Shown here piece by piece: positions 47,885-59,313 of a DNA stretch of 64,000 nucleotides (the first letter of the stretch is position 1; each line of letters opens with the position of its first letter). The position numbers and the translations under genes were made by a program. The stretch is from assembly GCF_031755915.1 (NCBI RefSeq), contig NC_083384.1, forward strand, positions 7,852,501 through 7,916,500, read 5' to 3'. Source of the DNA: Ziziphus jujuba (lineage: Eukaryota > Streptophyta > Magnoliopsida > Rosales > Rhamnaceae). The notes below the pieces were generated by a model, which saw only the letters and a program-made list of their open reading frames with translations, did not search any database and was not told the origin of the DNA.

Positions 47885-48330
47885 AATTCTAAATAATAGG
47901 ATTATAATTTTTGTAATATTATCATGAAACAAGTAACAAATCACAATTAAGTAATATTAACAGAATTTTTATAACATGATCCTAATTTTCATAATATAAC
48001 CATAATTTTCACAATATGACAACAAAATATGTAACACGCTACAAAATAATTAGCATGATCACAATTTTCATAAAAATAGGTTATATGCCACAAATTAAGT
48101 AACGCGACAATAATGTTTGTAACAAAAGCATAATTTTAGTAACATGACCATAAAACAAGTAACATGCAACAAATTTAGTAATATTGACCACAATTTTTGT
48201 AACGCGATCATAATTTTCGTAACATGACCAACAAATGAATAACATGCTATAAACTAAGTAACATGATCAGAATTTTTGTTACAAGACCATAATCTTCGTA
48301 AAATGATTAAAAAATGCATAACATATCGTG
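47885..48330. repeat. Degenerate satellite-like array, left block
   Basis: Many diverged repeats of a roughly 20-base theme (GTAACATGACCATAATTTTT and variants). They are arranged in a looser period of about 80 bases in which the TAACATG and ACAATTTTTGTAAC phrases alternate. No reading frame. Confidence 0.75.
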
Positions 48331-48334
48331 TAAA

Positions 48335-48725
48335 ATTCTTCTGTTTCTCAATATGATCTCTATCATCATCTCTACTCCCTTTATCATAGCTGATTCAATA
48401 GCAAACTTATTCCATTAAAATAGTCCCGCCTTGAATAGGGAATTAGGCATTTCTCCGATAGGTCAGGATAAAGTCTAGTAGGAAAGGAAGCTAGGTAAAG
48501 AGCTTTCTTCTGACATTTTATCTCAAGTTACCATCGCATCAATAGGAAAAGGCCAAGCCTAGTGGTATGAAAAGAGAGGTCCTGATGATATTATCTACAT
48601 CTGTATCGCTCCTCGTGAAGTAAATCCCACATCCAACCAAGTTTTTGACCAAGGGGAGAATTTCCACTACCACAAGTAGGTCACCGAGTCATGAGCGCTG
48701 TGGAATGGGCTTCCCAAAAAGCCAC
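48335..48725. other. Non-repetitive, higher-GC island inside the satellite-like array
   Basis: Sequence of clearly different composition, with phrases such as GGAAAGGAAGCTAGG and AAAGAGAGGTCCTGATG, splits the array. It has no open frame of note. Its style is like plant mitochondrial intergenic DNA, so an organelle-derived insert is possible, but I cannot verify that. Confidence 0.4.
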
Positions 48726-48726
48726 A

Positions 48727-49490
48727 TAAATTAAATAACCTGACACAATTTTTATAACATGATCACAAAATGAATTTAATAACATAACCACAACTTTTGT
48801 AACAAGACAATTTTATAATATGACCACAAAATAAATAATATAATGTGAACTTAGTAACATGATAACAATTTTCACAACAAAGTCATAATTTTTGTAATAA
48901 CAATTTTCACAACAAAGTCATAATTTTTGTAATATGTTTACAAAATGAGTAATATACCACGAATTTAGTTATAACCATAATTTTCTTAAAAGGGTCATAA
49001 TTTTTATAACATAACCATAAAATGTGTAATATACTACAAACTCATTAATATAGTCACAATATTTGTAACAAGATCATAATTATTGTAACATGATTATAAA
49101 ATATATAATATATCATGAATTCAGTAATATGACTACAAATTTTATAATATGATCATAATTTTTGTACTATGACCATAAAATGGATAACATACCACAAATT
49201 CAATGACATGGCTACAATTTTTCATAACAAGATCATAATTTTTGTAACATGACCACAAAATCACATATCATGAATTTAGTGACATAACTATAATTCTTAT
49301 GATAGAGCCATAATTTTTGTAACATTACCACAAAATCGGTAACATACTATGAACTCAATAAGATGATCAAGACCAATATTTTTGTAACATTATTACCAAA
49401 TGCATAATATACCACAACTCAGTATTTTAGTATTTTTGTAACATGACTATAATTTTTATAATATAATCACAAAATAAGTATCATGCTATA
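48727..49490. repeat. Degenerate satellite-like array, right block
   Basis: Same TAACATGACCA / ATTTTTGTAAC repeat themes as the left block, more diverged toward its right end. A local exact duplication of AACAATTTTCACAACAAAG occurs near 48867 and 48899. Confidence 0.75.
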
Positions 49491-50329
49491 AACTAATATT
49501 AACTAATAATATTTTAAATATTTTTTTTATAAATATAAATTATTTAGGTTGTATTATAATTAATATTTGCAACCAGTTGATAATATAATAAATTTAGTTA
49601 ATTTAGTTTACTCTTTATTATATGAAGAAAATAATAAAACATGATTTTTTTTTTATTAAAACTATTTGTAAATAAAGTTTGAGTAAAATCTATGGTATTA
49701 GTTTGTTACCTAACCTCTTTTTGCAATGATCAAGATTAATTGTATTTTAAAATTACCATAATAATTTATATTAATTTAATGTAATTGAGAGAGTTTACTG
49801 AAAATTATACAATTATGGGACAAAAGAATAGGGGAAAAAAATTGATGAAACCCATTGACTTATTTTAAAATTGATATACTTAATTAATTAATCATTTCAT
49901 ATAATTGAAAATTATTCAATAAACAAATTGAGATTATATTTTAAAAGGCTAATTGCAAAAATCCAAATTAAAAGAAAAAAAAAAAATGTTAGAGGAACCT
50001 ACAGGCGCATAGCCAACCGGTTATTAGCTGTGGCAAGTTTTTAAAAGCCACCGGTACCAATCAATGCTGGTGCCAGAACTGTAGTTGGACCTTTACAACA
50101 AATATGATGTGATTGTTAGGGAACCCAGCACCACATCTACCTCTCTCTAAGCTTCCACAATATTCTAAGGTTACATTTTACATGTTCATAACTAGCCACA
50201 TTATTTGGAATTATACATGAAACTCTATAATTTTCCAAAAAAACAAAATGCATGAAACTCTATATGGAATTTTTTTTTTATTATTTAATTACATTCATCC
50301 CGTACCAGGTGTAACACAATTATCAGAAA
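49491..50329. other. AT-rich intergenic, no gene seen
   Basis: Very AT-rich with short A and T runs. The stretch 49995-50110 is more GC-rich but has no recognisable coding content. Confidence 0.5.
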
Positions 50330-50500
50330 AACTTAAAACATCTTCTTGGTCATATGGCGATTAACAATACATAATTCCCAAGACTTTTTTATGGAACTCT
50401 ATTATCAAAAAACGACGAGCTGACATGGAAAGAAGCCTTTATGACGTTGCAAAGAAAAAAACAGTACCAATTTGATCCAAAAGACAATTTAAGCAATTTT
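50330..50500 (-). pseudogene. Relic of a TNL C-JID exon outside the main cluster
   Basis: It matches in order several blocks of the TNL-E C-JID exon. These are TCTTCTTGGTCATATGG, a TTTTTTAT block, the ACATGGAAAGAAGCCT block and TACCAATTTGATCCAAA (compare 39195-39350). The frame is broken repeatedly. It shows that NLR genes once extended to within about 600 bases of the RCD1-like gene. Confidence 0.65.
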
Positions 50501-51046
50501 TTCACCACTAATGTATCACTACCAAAATTTAGTGTTTGTACTTTGAGAAACAAATTTGACAACCGTAACAGCACCTATATTGAAAAATAATAATAATAAT
50601 AATAATAATAATAATTTGAAAACATCGCATTCAACAAGCAAAAATCAAACTACACATTTGCATTAGAAAAACCATTGAAAAATAACAGCAATTCACTACA
50701 ACTCTTAATCTATAATGTTCATAACATAAATTATATAATTAAAAAGGCATTAAGCATTAAGCATTAAAGCATGCTGATAGATGTACAATATACCCCGCCA
50801 GAGTCAGATATTTATCCACCCCAAATTCATCAACAGCATCAAAGTTCTTGTTCCTGATTTGGCACTTTCAAAGTACTTGCAGATTAGGGGCATGGCTGCA
50901 AATATTACCATGAATAATCGGGACTTCAATTTCAATTCAAAAAATCAAATCATTATTCAAAACTATACATCACATAAAATCCATGCAATTTTCTGCACAA
51001 TAATTCAGATGTGAAATTTGGTGACATTTGACATGATATCCACTAT

Positions 51047-52013
51047 CTATGGACCATACCATACCTTACGCTGAAGACTCATAATGGAGGACCTCAACAA
51101 TTTATCTCCAACTATTGACCTCAACTTCTTAATAAAATCATCCCGACTGATCTCCTTGCTCTGGATGGATACCAACAAGAGGAAGAATTAGTAAAGAAAT
51201 TATTATAAACATCAAAAGGTAAATTGCAGTATTAGTCATAGAGAAATTATTATAAACATCTAAAAGTAAAGCAGGAGAATTGCTTACCCTGAATAGGTCA
51301 AAATGAACATTCACCAATTTCATAACTTCAGGAGCTACTTCTTTTGAAATAGTTTCAAACAATCTAGCAAAAGGCATCCAAGGGGATTTAGGAGTTTTCA
51401 AAGAGTTCGAGCCAAGGCCAACAGCCTGGGACCCCTTCTCGAAATCTACAACTGGTTCACAACTTCCACCCTGTGAAACATTGACAGCAAAATTTTAAGT
51501 ACAAAGCAGCAAAGAAAGTACAACAGACTCATTCATCTTGCAACATACAGACCAAATTATAGAGGGGTCAACCCAGAAAAGGTGTTTCAGTAGTAACCCA
51601 CATGCTCCCAAAAACTTTCAAGTCATAAGCCAATGGTACCTCATTTAACCCCCAGAATGACTAAAGGAAATATAAAAAATCAGTTTACAAAGAATGATAA
51701 GTTCACAATTAAACATCAACCTAAATTCATTGGTTCACAATTGAAAAAATTGGTTACAGCAGACAAACTTAGGCATCAGAAACAATTTAGGTGGAAAAAA
51801 AATATTTCGTATAGCCTGTGATTAAAGCTTCCCTTTGTTATTTGTGCAAGTAAATTGGCCTGCCTTTAAGCATCAATTCTTGAAACTAACTAGGCTATTT
51901 TCCCTGCTTGGTGAGTGTCATTCAAGCAGTTAACTCAGAGGCAATGTACCATGGAAAAGATAACAAAAATGAATCCCAATCTCACGGAAAACAAAAGATT
52001 GTACAATGGCCAC

Positions 52014-52045
<32 letters not shown>

Positions 52046-54123
52046 ACAATTACAATTATTGCTGGCAAATGTTTTGAAGTTCAAGAACAACATGATCCAC
52101 ATTGGGTAAAAAATTTTGTCTATCAGAAAGGCTTACTGATTCAACTTGTAAGCAGTCCATTTTCTGTTTGCCTGTAGAACCATCAAGATTAGCAATTGCA
52201 CATTCATCTATTCTGCTAACTTCGCCCTTAACCCCTGTAAACAACATTAAAAAGTTCTAATGGTATGTAATTCGAAGATATCTGACATATTTAATAAAAT
52301 AATTACCAGATTAGAAGAAGGAAACTCCAAATCTACATAAACTCTACAGGTGCGGACTCAAAAGACTACAGTTTGCTTAAGCCATTTTAGGTGGTCTTTT
52401 ATCAGTTAACAAAATACCTCATACTCTACAAGAACCAATGTCTCTAAGTACATAGGTCAAGAGATTATTCTGATACCTACAAGAATCAAAATGAGAAAGG
52501 AAAACAGCATTCAGGAGAAATATCCCACCTTCAAAACTGGAAGATGTCTTGAAACTGACAACATATTCAGGAAGAATATGGGTGTTGATATTCATATTCC
52601 ATATTATATAACAGCAAGGGTTCTGAAGGTCATCAACTCCACAGTCAAAGTTTCCAGAACTGGGACAACACTGTCCAGATCCAGGATTTACTACTTCGAC
52701 ACTCCCCAATATGACACGACAGAGAACCATGTGTCTTACCCCTTTTTCGTCATCATCACAATATTTTGCACTGTAAGGTAAACAAATATTAATCCAGAAG
52801 CATATTAAAACCCATCCCATGGAGTTATGACCAAGAGATCAAACCTACATTAGAAAAAGAAGCTGCCAGCACAAATATTCGGCGGAGAGAGACAAACCAG
52901 AGCTCAGATAGAACTCACAGTTTAATTGTTATTATAGTCTGTATTATTGTTTAGTGCTAATTCTTAAATAATATACGAACTAATAAACTGAAAAACATAA
53001 ATGCAGACCTAATATGGGCACAGTTCATAGATGACAGGTGAACTCCACTGCCATATGAAGACATGATTTTGGGTGCACCAAAATCCAGCCCATGTATCAT
53101 GAAGCTAGATGAAGAATCTTTACTAGCAGCCAGCCAACCTAAACAGATATTTGGATTCCCTCGAATCTTCTTGGTTATTTCAAACTGCTTTTGGAAGAGC
53201 TCCATCTGAGTTTGCATCAAATGGTCAGAACAACACTTAATCTCGATTACCTCCACACTTGATAACATGCCTGAAACAAACATTTTTTCAACCATTTTAT
53301 AATCCAGTTTTCCACAAGTTTGTTCATAATTAGTGCTTATAAGTTCATTGTTCTTCTGAATATCCTCGCAGGTCACTTGCATTGTGGGACCTGATCTTTT
53401 ATTGCAATGGTCATTTACTTCCAGATCCTCATTGCTGCTGACAGGTTTTGGATTATTTTTAGCTCTCTTAGCATGATGGTTGGACTCTCCAACGCATTCC
53501 TCTAAGTCAAAGCTATTGGTTCCAGCTATTCCAATCTCAAGCTGCAATTTAATCTCACAGTTCCCACTAGATTCTGCATTAGCGCAATTGTTTAACTCAG
53601 ACATACAGCACTTGTGCATTCCACAATCACCGGTTAGTACTTCTGGAAAGAAGCAATGACCTGCTTCATCAATCCAAGCAATGTCCTTTATTAGACCCGT
53701 TTTCAGCTCCATCTGGATCATATGCAAAATATCTAGTAAAATCCATTGGCCATTAAAATTTACCTCTAAGGCTGGGTTTTTCGACTGATATTGTTTCCTT
53801 ATCAACTCAACGATTTCTTGAGGATAATCTATCCATTCCCCTGTTTCATGATACAAAAATCGTTGAGGAAGCCCACTTCTCCTAAAATTTGCATAGTTCT
53901 TGAGTAAAGATCTCCTAGGGATTGATTTACATTTAGTCCTGCAACCATCTAGAAACCTGTGCTTGTCAAGCTTGTCAAAAGATGAGCTCAAGTTGGATTG
54001 CTGAGGCAACACCTTGTGATTAACTCCAACTATTTGTGCTTCACATCTAGCTGGACATTTTCTTTTCAAATTGATAACCATATTCTGGCCATTATCCAAA
54101 GCTTTTGCCCGTTTTGCTTCCAT
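51047..54123 (-). CDS. RCD1: RCD1/SRO-type protein (WWE, inactive PARP-like, RST)
   Basis: Nuclear hub that binds transcription factors in oxidative-stress and hormone responses. Exons: 53009-54123, 52529-52770, 52137-52234, 51288-51470, 51047-51160. All introns are GT-AG, the joined frame is 1,752 bases (583 aa), and Arabidopsis RCD1 is of similar length. WWE domain about 83-160, with [20 protein letters not shown]-like fold about 285-460, with [16 protein letters not shown] and [20 protein letters not shown]1 relatives lack the catalytic His-Tyr-Glu set. The RST domain, about 512-578, includes [16 protein letters not shown] and [16 protein letters not shown]. The 3' end reads directly to TAG at 51047; a further exon using the GTATGG there is possible but not needed. 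A likely 5'-UTR intron runs from a donor near 55425 to an acceptor TTAG at the ATG. It could also be an SRO1-like paralogue. Confidence 0.9.
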
Positions 54124-55560
54124 CTAAAGGAATTTGTATTCACAAGCTAAATCCTAAAGGTTAATTATAAGAGATATATACAATTCTTCTCTTGGATTCT
54201 TGGACTGGAGAAATGATGCCATGGAGAAATATGTACAAACTGTGGAAAAAGGAGAACAAAAAAGGAAAAAAATTGTTTGTTATCTTCACAAAATAATATG
54301 ACTACACCAATCAACAAACATCTTGCAGAAAATCGACAGAATTGTGGCAAAGAAGATTCAAGTAAAATATATAGACAAATCTTTATCACCTTAACAGATT
54401 CAAAATTTTTATTTGGTATTAATTATCACTTAAACAAAATAGACGATCAACAGTGGAATCTTGAGCTAAACTAAGCAAACAGACAAACAAAATTTTTTTC
54501 TCCATTATAAGATCGGAATTTGGTTCTCAAATTGTTAATTTCGCTATCAAATCCTAAAATTTTCTTCGCTTTTAAAAATAAAAGCATATTAATTCATTTC
54601 TTTTTTAAATATGGCAGATCAGGGATTAATAAAACCAGCATTCAAACATCAAAATACAGTAACAAAGAATTACATCCTTAAAATCTCCTTAATTATAATT
54701 TAAATGGCAGATCAGAATCAGTGACTCACAAATTAAATAAACCAAATCAAGCTTTTGTAACACAATAGATTAAAATCCTCTTCCCTCAAACCAACCAAAC
54801 AATCAAAGAAAAAGTAAATGTATGTAAAGAGAATTTTAGGAACGTAAATGCAACAATCAAATATAAAATACCCAAATCGAATTACACTAAATCATTATAC
54901 CAACGCCACAAAAAAACAAAAAAAAAAAAAAAAAAAGGAAGAAAAGCACGAAAAAAGTCAGCCAAAACGATACCGGACTCCGCTTTTAGTGAACATTTTC
55001 TGCAAGTCTTCATCTTTTCCAGCAAATCGATATGAATCGCCACAAAGATTGGAAATTTACCTTGACAATCACACTTCACAAACAGCTAGATACTAAAAAA
55101 ACCTAATTTAGGGCCTTTGATTTTCAGGATTAAGTACTCACTTTTTTCTTTTTCAACGATTATACAAATCCTAAATTTTATAAAAACAAAAGATATAAGA
55201 CGCAGATTTAACCTCTGAAATGATAAAAAGAAAACGAATTGTGAACCCGATTCACAAAAAAAATCAAAAACAGGTACAGATTCCTAAATCCAAAACCTAA
55301 TCTTTTTGGGAAAAAAAAAAAAAAAGGAGAAAAAAAAAAAGAAGAAAATAAAAGTTAATAACAATGAAAACCAGAAGAAAATATAGAATGAAAAACAAAA
55401 AGGGGCTTAAATATTGGAAGAATTACCTTTTAAAGATTTGGGATAATTTTGGAAAATAACCAAAAAAGAAAAAAAGAAAAAAAAAAAGAGAATAATTGCG
55501 ATTCACGCGATTACTGAGGTCTCCGGGTTGACGGCGAGACTAAAAGGACACCAAGAAGCG
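54124..55560 (-). other. 5'-UTR intron and leader of the RCD1-like gene
   Basis: A TTTAG acceptor directly precedes the ATG, and an AAAAG|GTAATT donor lies near 55425 on the minus strand. A spliced 5'-UTR is a feature of many RCD1-family genes. The stretch has long A tracts (54919-54935, 55311-55324, 55469-55488) and no other gene. Confidence 0.5.
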
Positions 55561-55860
55561 ATTGAGGCAAAAATGAGGTGCCATAATACGACGGCGTTGC
55601 ATGCCCAATTCTGACACGCGTGGCTGCTGATGGTTGCTGACTAAGTTGTTTGGCACGTGACCTGAATTATCTTCTTCTTCTTCGTTTTTTTTTTTTTTTT
55701 TTTTTTTAATTAGAAATAAAGAAACAATAATTTTATAAACCCCACAACTATTTTATGTTTATTATTATTGTTTTTTTAATTTTTATTTCTAAACCAAAAA
55801 TTAGAGGTTAATATTAGTAAAAAAAACAGAAAAAAAGAGAGGGAACAGAGAGGAGGGGCT
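55560..55860. promoter_or_regulatory. Bidirectional promoter region between RCD1-like and SMN genes
   Basis: The two genes diverge here with only about 300-400 bases between their probable leaders. It contains a G-box CACGTG at 55654-55659, GACACGCGTGG near 55612, and a long T tract (55687-55707). No TATA box is convincing in either direction. Assignment of shared control is inference from spacing. Confidence 0.5.
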
Positions 55861-55969
55861 TTTGGGGTTTTGGGTTGTGGAGTTTGAAGAGGAAAAGGGA
55901 GGGTTTTTACGTTTTTTTGAGTGGTTGAGTTGGGAAAATTTTCTGGGAATCAGAAAGAGAATTCAGAGA

Positions 55970-58638
55970 ATGGGGAGGCAAGGCGATTTGTGGGACGATT
56001 CAGCTCTAATCAATGCCTTCGACGATGCTATCTCCAGCTTTAAGGTCCCATTTTTATCTCTCTTAACTGTTCAAAGTCCCAACTTTTATCTCTACTTTTT
56101 TTCATATATTTTTTGAAAATCTAATCGCCAAACTTTCTTCTTACTAAAAATATGCTTTTTTAATGTAGAAAATGCACAGCAAAAAATCCAATGATGGTTT
56201 AACCGATAAAGGAGAAGATCATGTTCATGTCCTTGCTGGTGTTGGTGATACTGAACAGGCAACAAGGTCGGCAAAAACTTTATCCAATACTTTTTTTTTT
56301 TTTTTTTACTTTATCTATTTTAATAGATTTGAGAATTTTAATTTTGCACATTTAAGAAGTCATCATTCGTGTTCAAGTTCATGTTTTGTGCCCTTTGGTT
56401 TGTAGAAAAACCATTTTGTTTCTGAAAGTTAAGCTGTTGAACTCAGGGAGCAAATGTTTTTAAAACTAGACCTGGGCAATTATTAAAGTAAGCAAGGATT
56501 AGAAGTCTCCGTTATCATGTTTGGTTATTCAGCTTATTAGAAACAATAAAATTCCTTGGAGCCTAATGGTAGATTGCTTTTTCTAACTTGTAAGTGGTGT
56601 TAAGTTACTCCCATACTATTCTAGAAATAATCATTGAAAAGGAAGTTGAATTTGCAGGCAAACTGATGATGATTTGTTTCCCTGTATTTATGGATAAAGG
56701 CAGAAGAAGTCAGAGAGATAAAATATTGGAGAGATTAGGAACATGATAGAGAGAATAAAGCAGCTTGGATAGTTTATGGAGAGATAACTCCTAGTTTGAT
56801 GGAGTGAAAAAAAAGTCTCAGAAAGATAGCTAGCAAGCCTATGTTTTATTTCTAGTTGCTTTCAAAACAGTCACATGTTTTTATTTTATTCTTTGGAACC
56901 ATCATTAATGCATCTTGAAGAGACTTTTAAAGACCAAAAAATAGTGGTTAGTAGTCTAGTTTATTTTCTTGGAGATATGTATTCACTTCTGAGTTTTGTT
57001 CTTTCTGTGGTGTTATGAAGACAAGCTGATACAAATGAGGAAACAAATTTTGCATCAGATACTGCCGCAGAAGTGGGGCAGAGCAGTAATCTCTCTGTTG
57101 CCAAAGAAAATCATTGTGTAGGTCCAAATGTACATGAGTCCTCTACACAAGGTGCTGAGGAGGTGCAGAACATCAACTCGCATTCACAAGGGGCAGAAGA
57201 ATATAACCGGTTACTCAACCAGTATTATCAGCTGGAGGAGAAGAGACAAAAGATTTTAGAGCAGCTTCATCAATTTGGTAGTTGGAATTACCAATATTCT
57301 GGTGAAGGTTCTGGTTATGGTACTTATCAAGAGCATTCATTGTCTGCAAACCAATCTTGCAATCCAAATGTTGTCTGTTCTTGTTGCCCATATGGTTGTC
57401 AAGGTGCAGTAGCACCATGCACTTCAGCTCCAGCTTGTTGCTTGGGCGGACCTTATGCTTGTAACTCCTGTCCGGATGCCTCTGCGGTAACAGATCCTGG
57501 GAGGTCCTTCCCTCTTGAGGATGGTGACATTGTCAAAACAGCAATGGGAGCTGCAGAAAGAGCTATATCTTCTATGAAAATGAAAAGTTCTGGAGATTTT
57601 AATGCAGATGAAGGTACACACGGTTTGTAAAGTAGAGATAGAGATCTTTAAGGTGGTAATTTATCAAATGAAGCAGCCTTGAAATGGCTATCATAAAGAT
57701 GTTCAAAGCTGTCTTTCAACTTTTTATACCTATATATTCAACCAGTTTAGATAGATGCCCTCAATAACCTCAATTGACTATGATGGTCTATTTTTCATGT
57801 TTTTTCTTCTTTTTAATCTCTTGTACTTTTAACTTTATCTTCGGTAGGTAAGCACCAATAAATATTTAGACCAAACAAATTAAAGGCAAAGCCCAAATAA
57901 TCAGGAGTAAACATGGACCTATTTAGAACCTGATTCTTTGTTGTCTGTTGAAACAATTCAACCAATTCATTATTTTTTTTATTTTATTATTATTATTATT
58001 ATTATTTATTATTTATTTTATTATTTATTTTATTTTTTGTCTCTAAGGCTTAAACACTTTGCTCTGTAGATATACGTGTGTATGCTTGTGAATGTGTAAA
58101 TAGCACGTTTAATTTGTTGCTTCATGATGTTTTTGTTTGTAATTAATTTAGGATTGCATAGAATGCAGTTTCTTATTGTACCATGTGCTTTTTAACAGCA
58201 AGCAAAGAGGAAGAAAAAGAAAAAGGGAAGAATGAAAGGGTAATGGTCCAAAGTACCAGCTCAGAGACTGATCTCTCTGTTCTCTTAAATGCTTGGTATT
58301 CTGCAGGCTTTTATACTGGAAAGTAAGTATCACTTAGAGTTACTTTTATCATTTATGCATATTATAAAAAAAAAAAAAAAAAAATGTATTTTTACATATG
58401 GATTTTGGAATACATTTACATATGCCTTATATAGATTTCATTTTACCAAAAATTTGAATCAGATTTTAAAGTATCCTGTTGCTACTTTCTTCTTCTATGT
58501 GATCATGAAGGAATGTCTTGTGAGTCTGTAAAAGTATGGGATCAAATTGGTAATTTGATTCAAACTGTGTTTAGTGACTAAACTTTTTGATGTAGGTATC
58601 TTGTGGAGCAGAATATTGCAAAAAGAAGGCAGAATTGA
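55970..58638 (+). CDS. SMN: Survival motor neuron (SMN) homologue
   Basis: Plant SMN, the scaffold that with Gemin2 loads Sm proteins on snRNAs. Exons: 55970-56044, 56169-56266, 57021-57613, 58199-58322, 58596-58638. All introns are GT-AG with compatible phases, and the joined frame is 933 bases (310 aa). Residues 8-24 (WDDSALINAFDDAISSF) match the Gemin2-binding helix. The last exons encode LLNAWYSAGFYTGKYL (284-299), a YG-box that mediates SMN oligomerisation. No Tudor domain is evident. The middle has a short helical segment (YNRLLNQYYQLEEKRQKIL) and an unusual Cys-rich stretch (CSCCPYGCQG, then CCLGGPYACNSC). Start ATG 55970 gives the motif at the expected N-terminal position. Expressed in the nucleus and cytoplasm in the family. 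Confidence 0.9.
56045..57020 (+). other. SMN introns 1 and 2
   Basis: The introns flank the short exon 2 (56169-56266). The second intron (56267-57020) contains a T run (56290-56307) and no other feature. Confidence 0.6.
57614..58198 (+). other. SMN intron 3 with TTA/TTAT microsatellite
   Basis: T-rich simple repeat at about 57973-58038 (ATTATT and TTTA themes). An open frame reading through the exon 3 donor ends at 57628-57630, so retention of this intron would truncate the protein before the YG-box. Confidence 0.6.
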
Positions 58639-59313
58639 GCGTTCTCCAACTACATATAGCAGAAGCAATATGTTTGTTCTAACAAAGTTGTTCTAATATA
58701 CAATATAAAAATTGTAGTTATCATATACCTGATCATAATTTATGAGCTATGAGCGATTTTTGCTTACAAGTCTCCTGTTTTAGGTTGTTATTTTATTTTA
58801 TTTTATTTTTCTGTTTACTTTTTGGCTAAAAATCTTTAAGTAAGCCGAATTTGTTCAGGGTGAATATATATATTTTTAGATGCCAATTTGTTAGCATCAC
58901 GCATTATGTTTGGGCCTTCTACTTTGAAAATTTAAAACGGAGTTTACTCTGTTTGATTTAAGATACGGCCACGATGTAGTTGAAAAAAAAAAAAAAAGAA
59001 AAAAAAAAAGGAAAAATACAGCCACAATAATTTAGTGTCTAATATTTGATAAATTAATCAGTGATCCTAGTATTGCTTTATCATACAATGTTAAAGATAG
59101 GGACTGTCCGGGACCAGAAGCACCTAGCTCTAATTGCAGACCATATTAGGGAAAACTATATTATATATCATATATATAAATCTTGTCCCTCGAGAAAATT
59201 TGTACAAATAGCTCGACAATTTAAATTTTCCCAACAGGGGGTCACAAGGTTACAGAGATGCATGTATATTTTATCTGTTCTATATATATATATATACATA
59301 CACAAGGCATATT
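58639..59313. other. Short convergent intergenic region
   Basis: 3' ends of the SMN and Rossmann genes face each other. It contains A-rich runs (58983-59010) and a TA run (59284-59297). No gene seen. Confidence 0.6.

Noticed and set aside
47885..49490. CRISPR-like array
   Set aside because: Repeats are degenerate and contiguous, without constant repeats and unique spacers, in nuclear plant DNA.
57614..57630. SMN ending at the TAA after exon 3
   Set aside because: A donor GT directly follows GATGAAG, and downstream exons supply the YG-box in frame.
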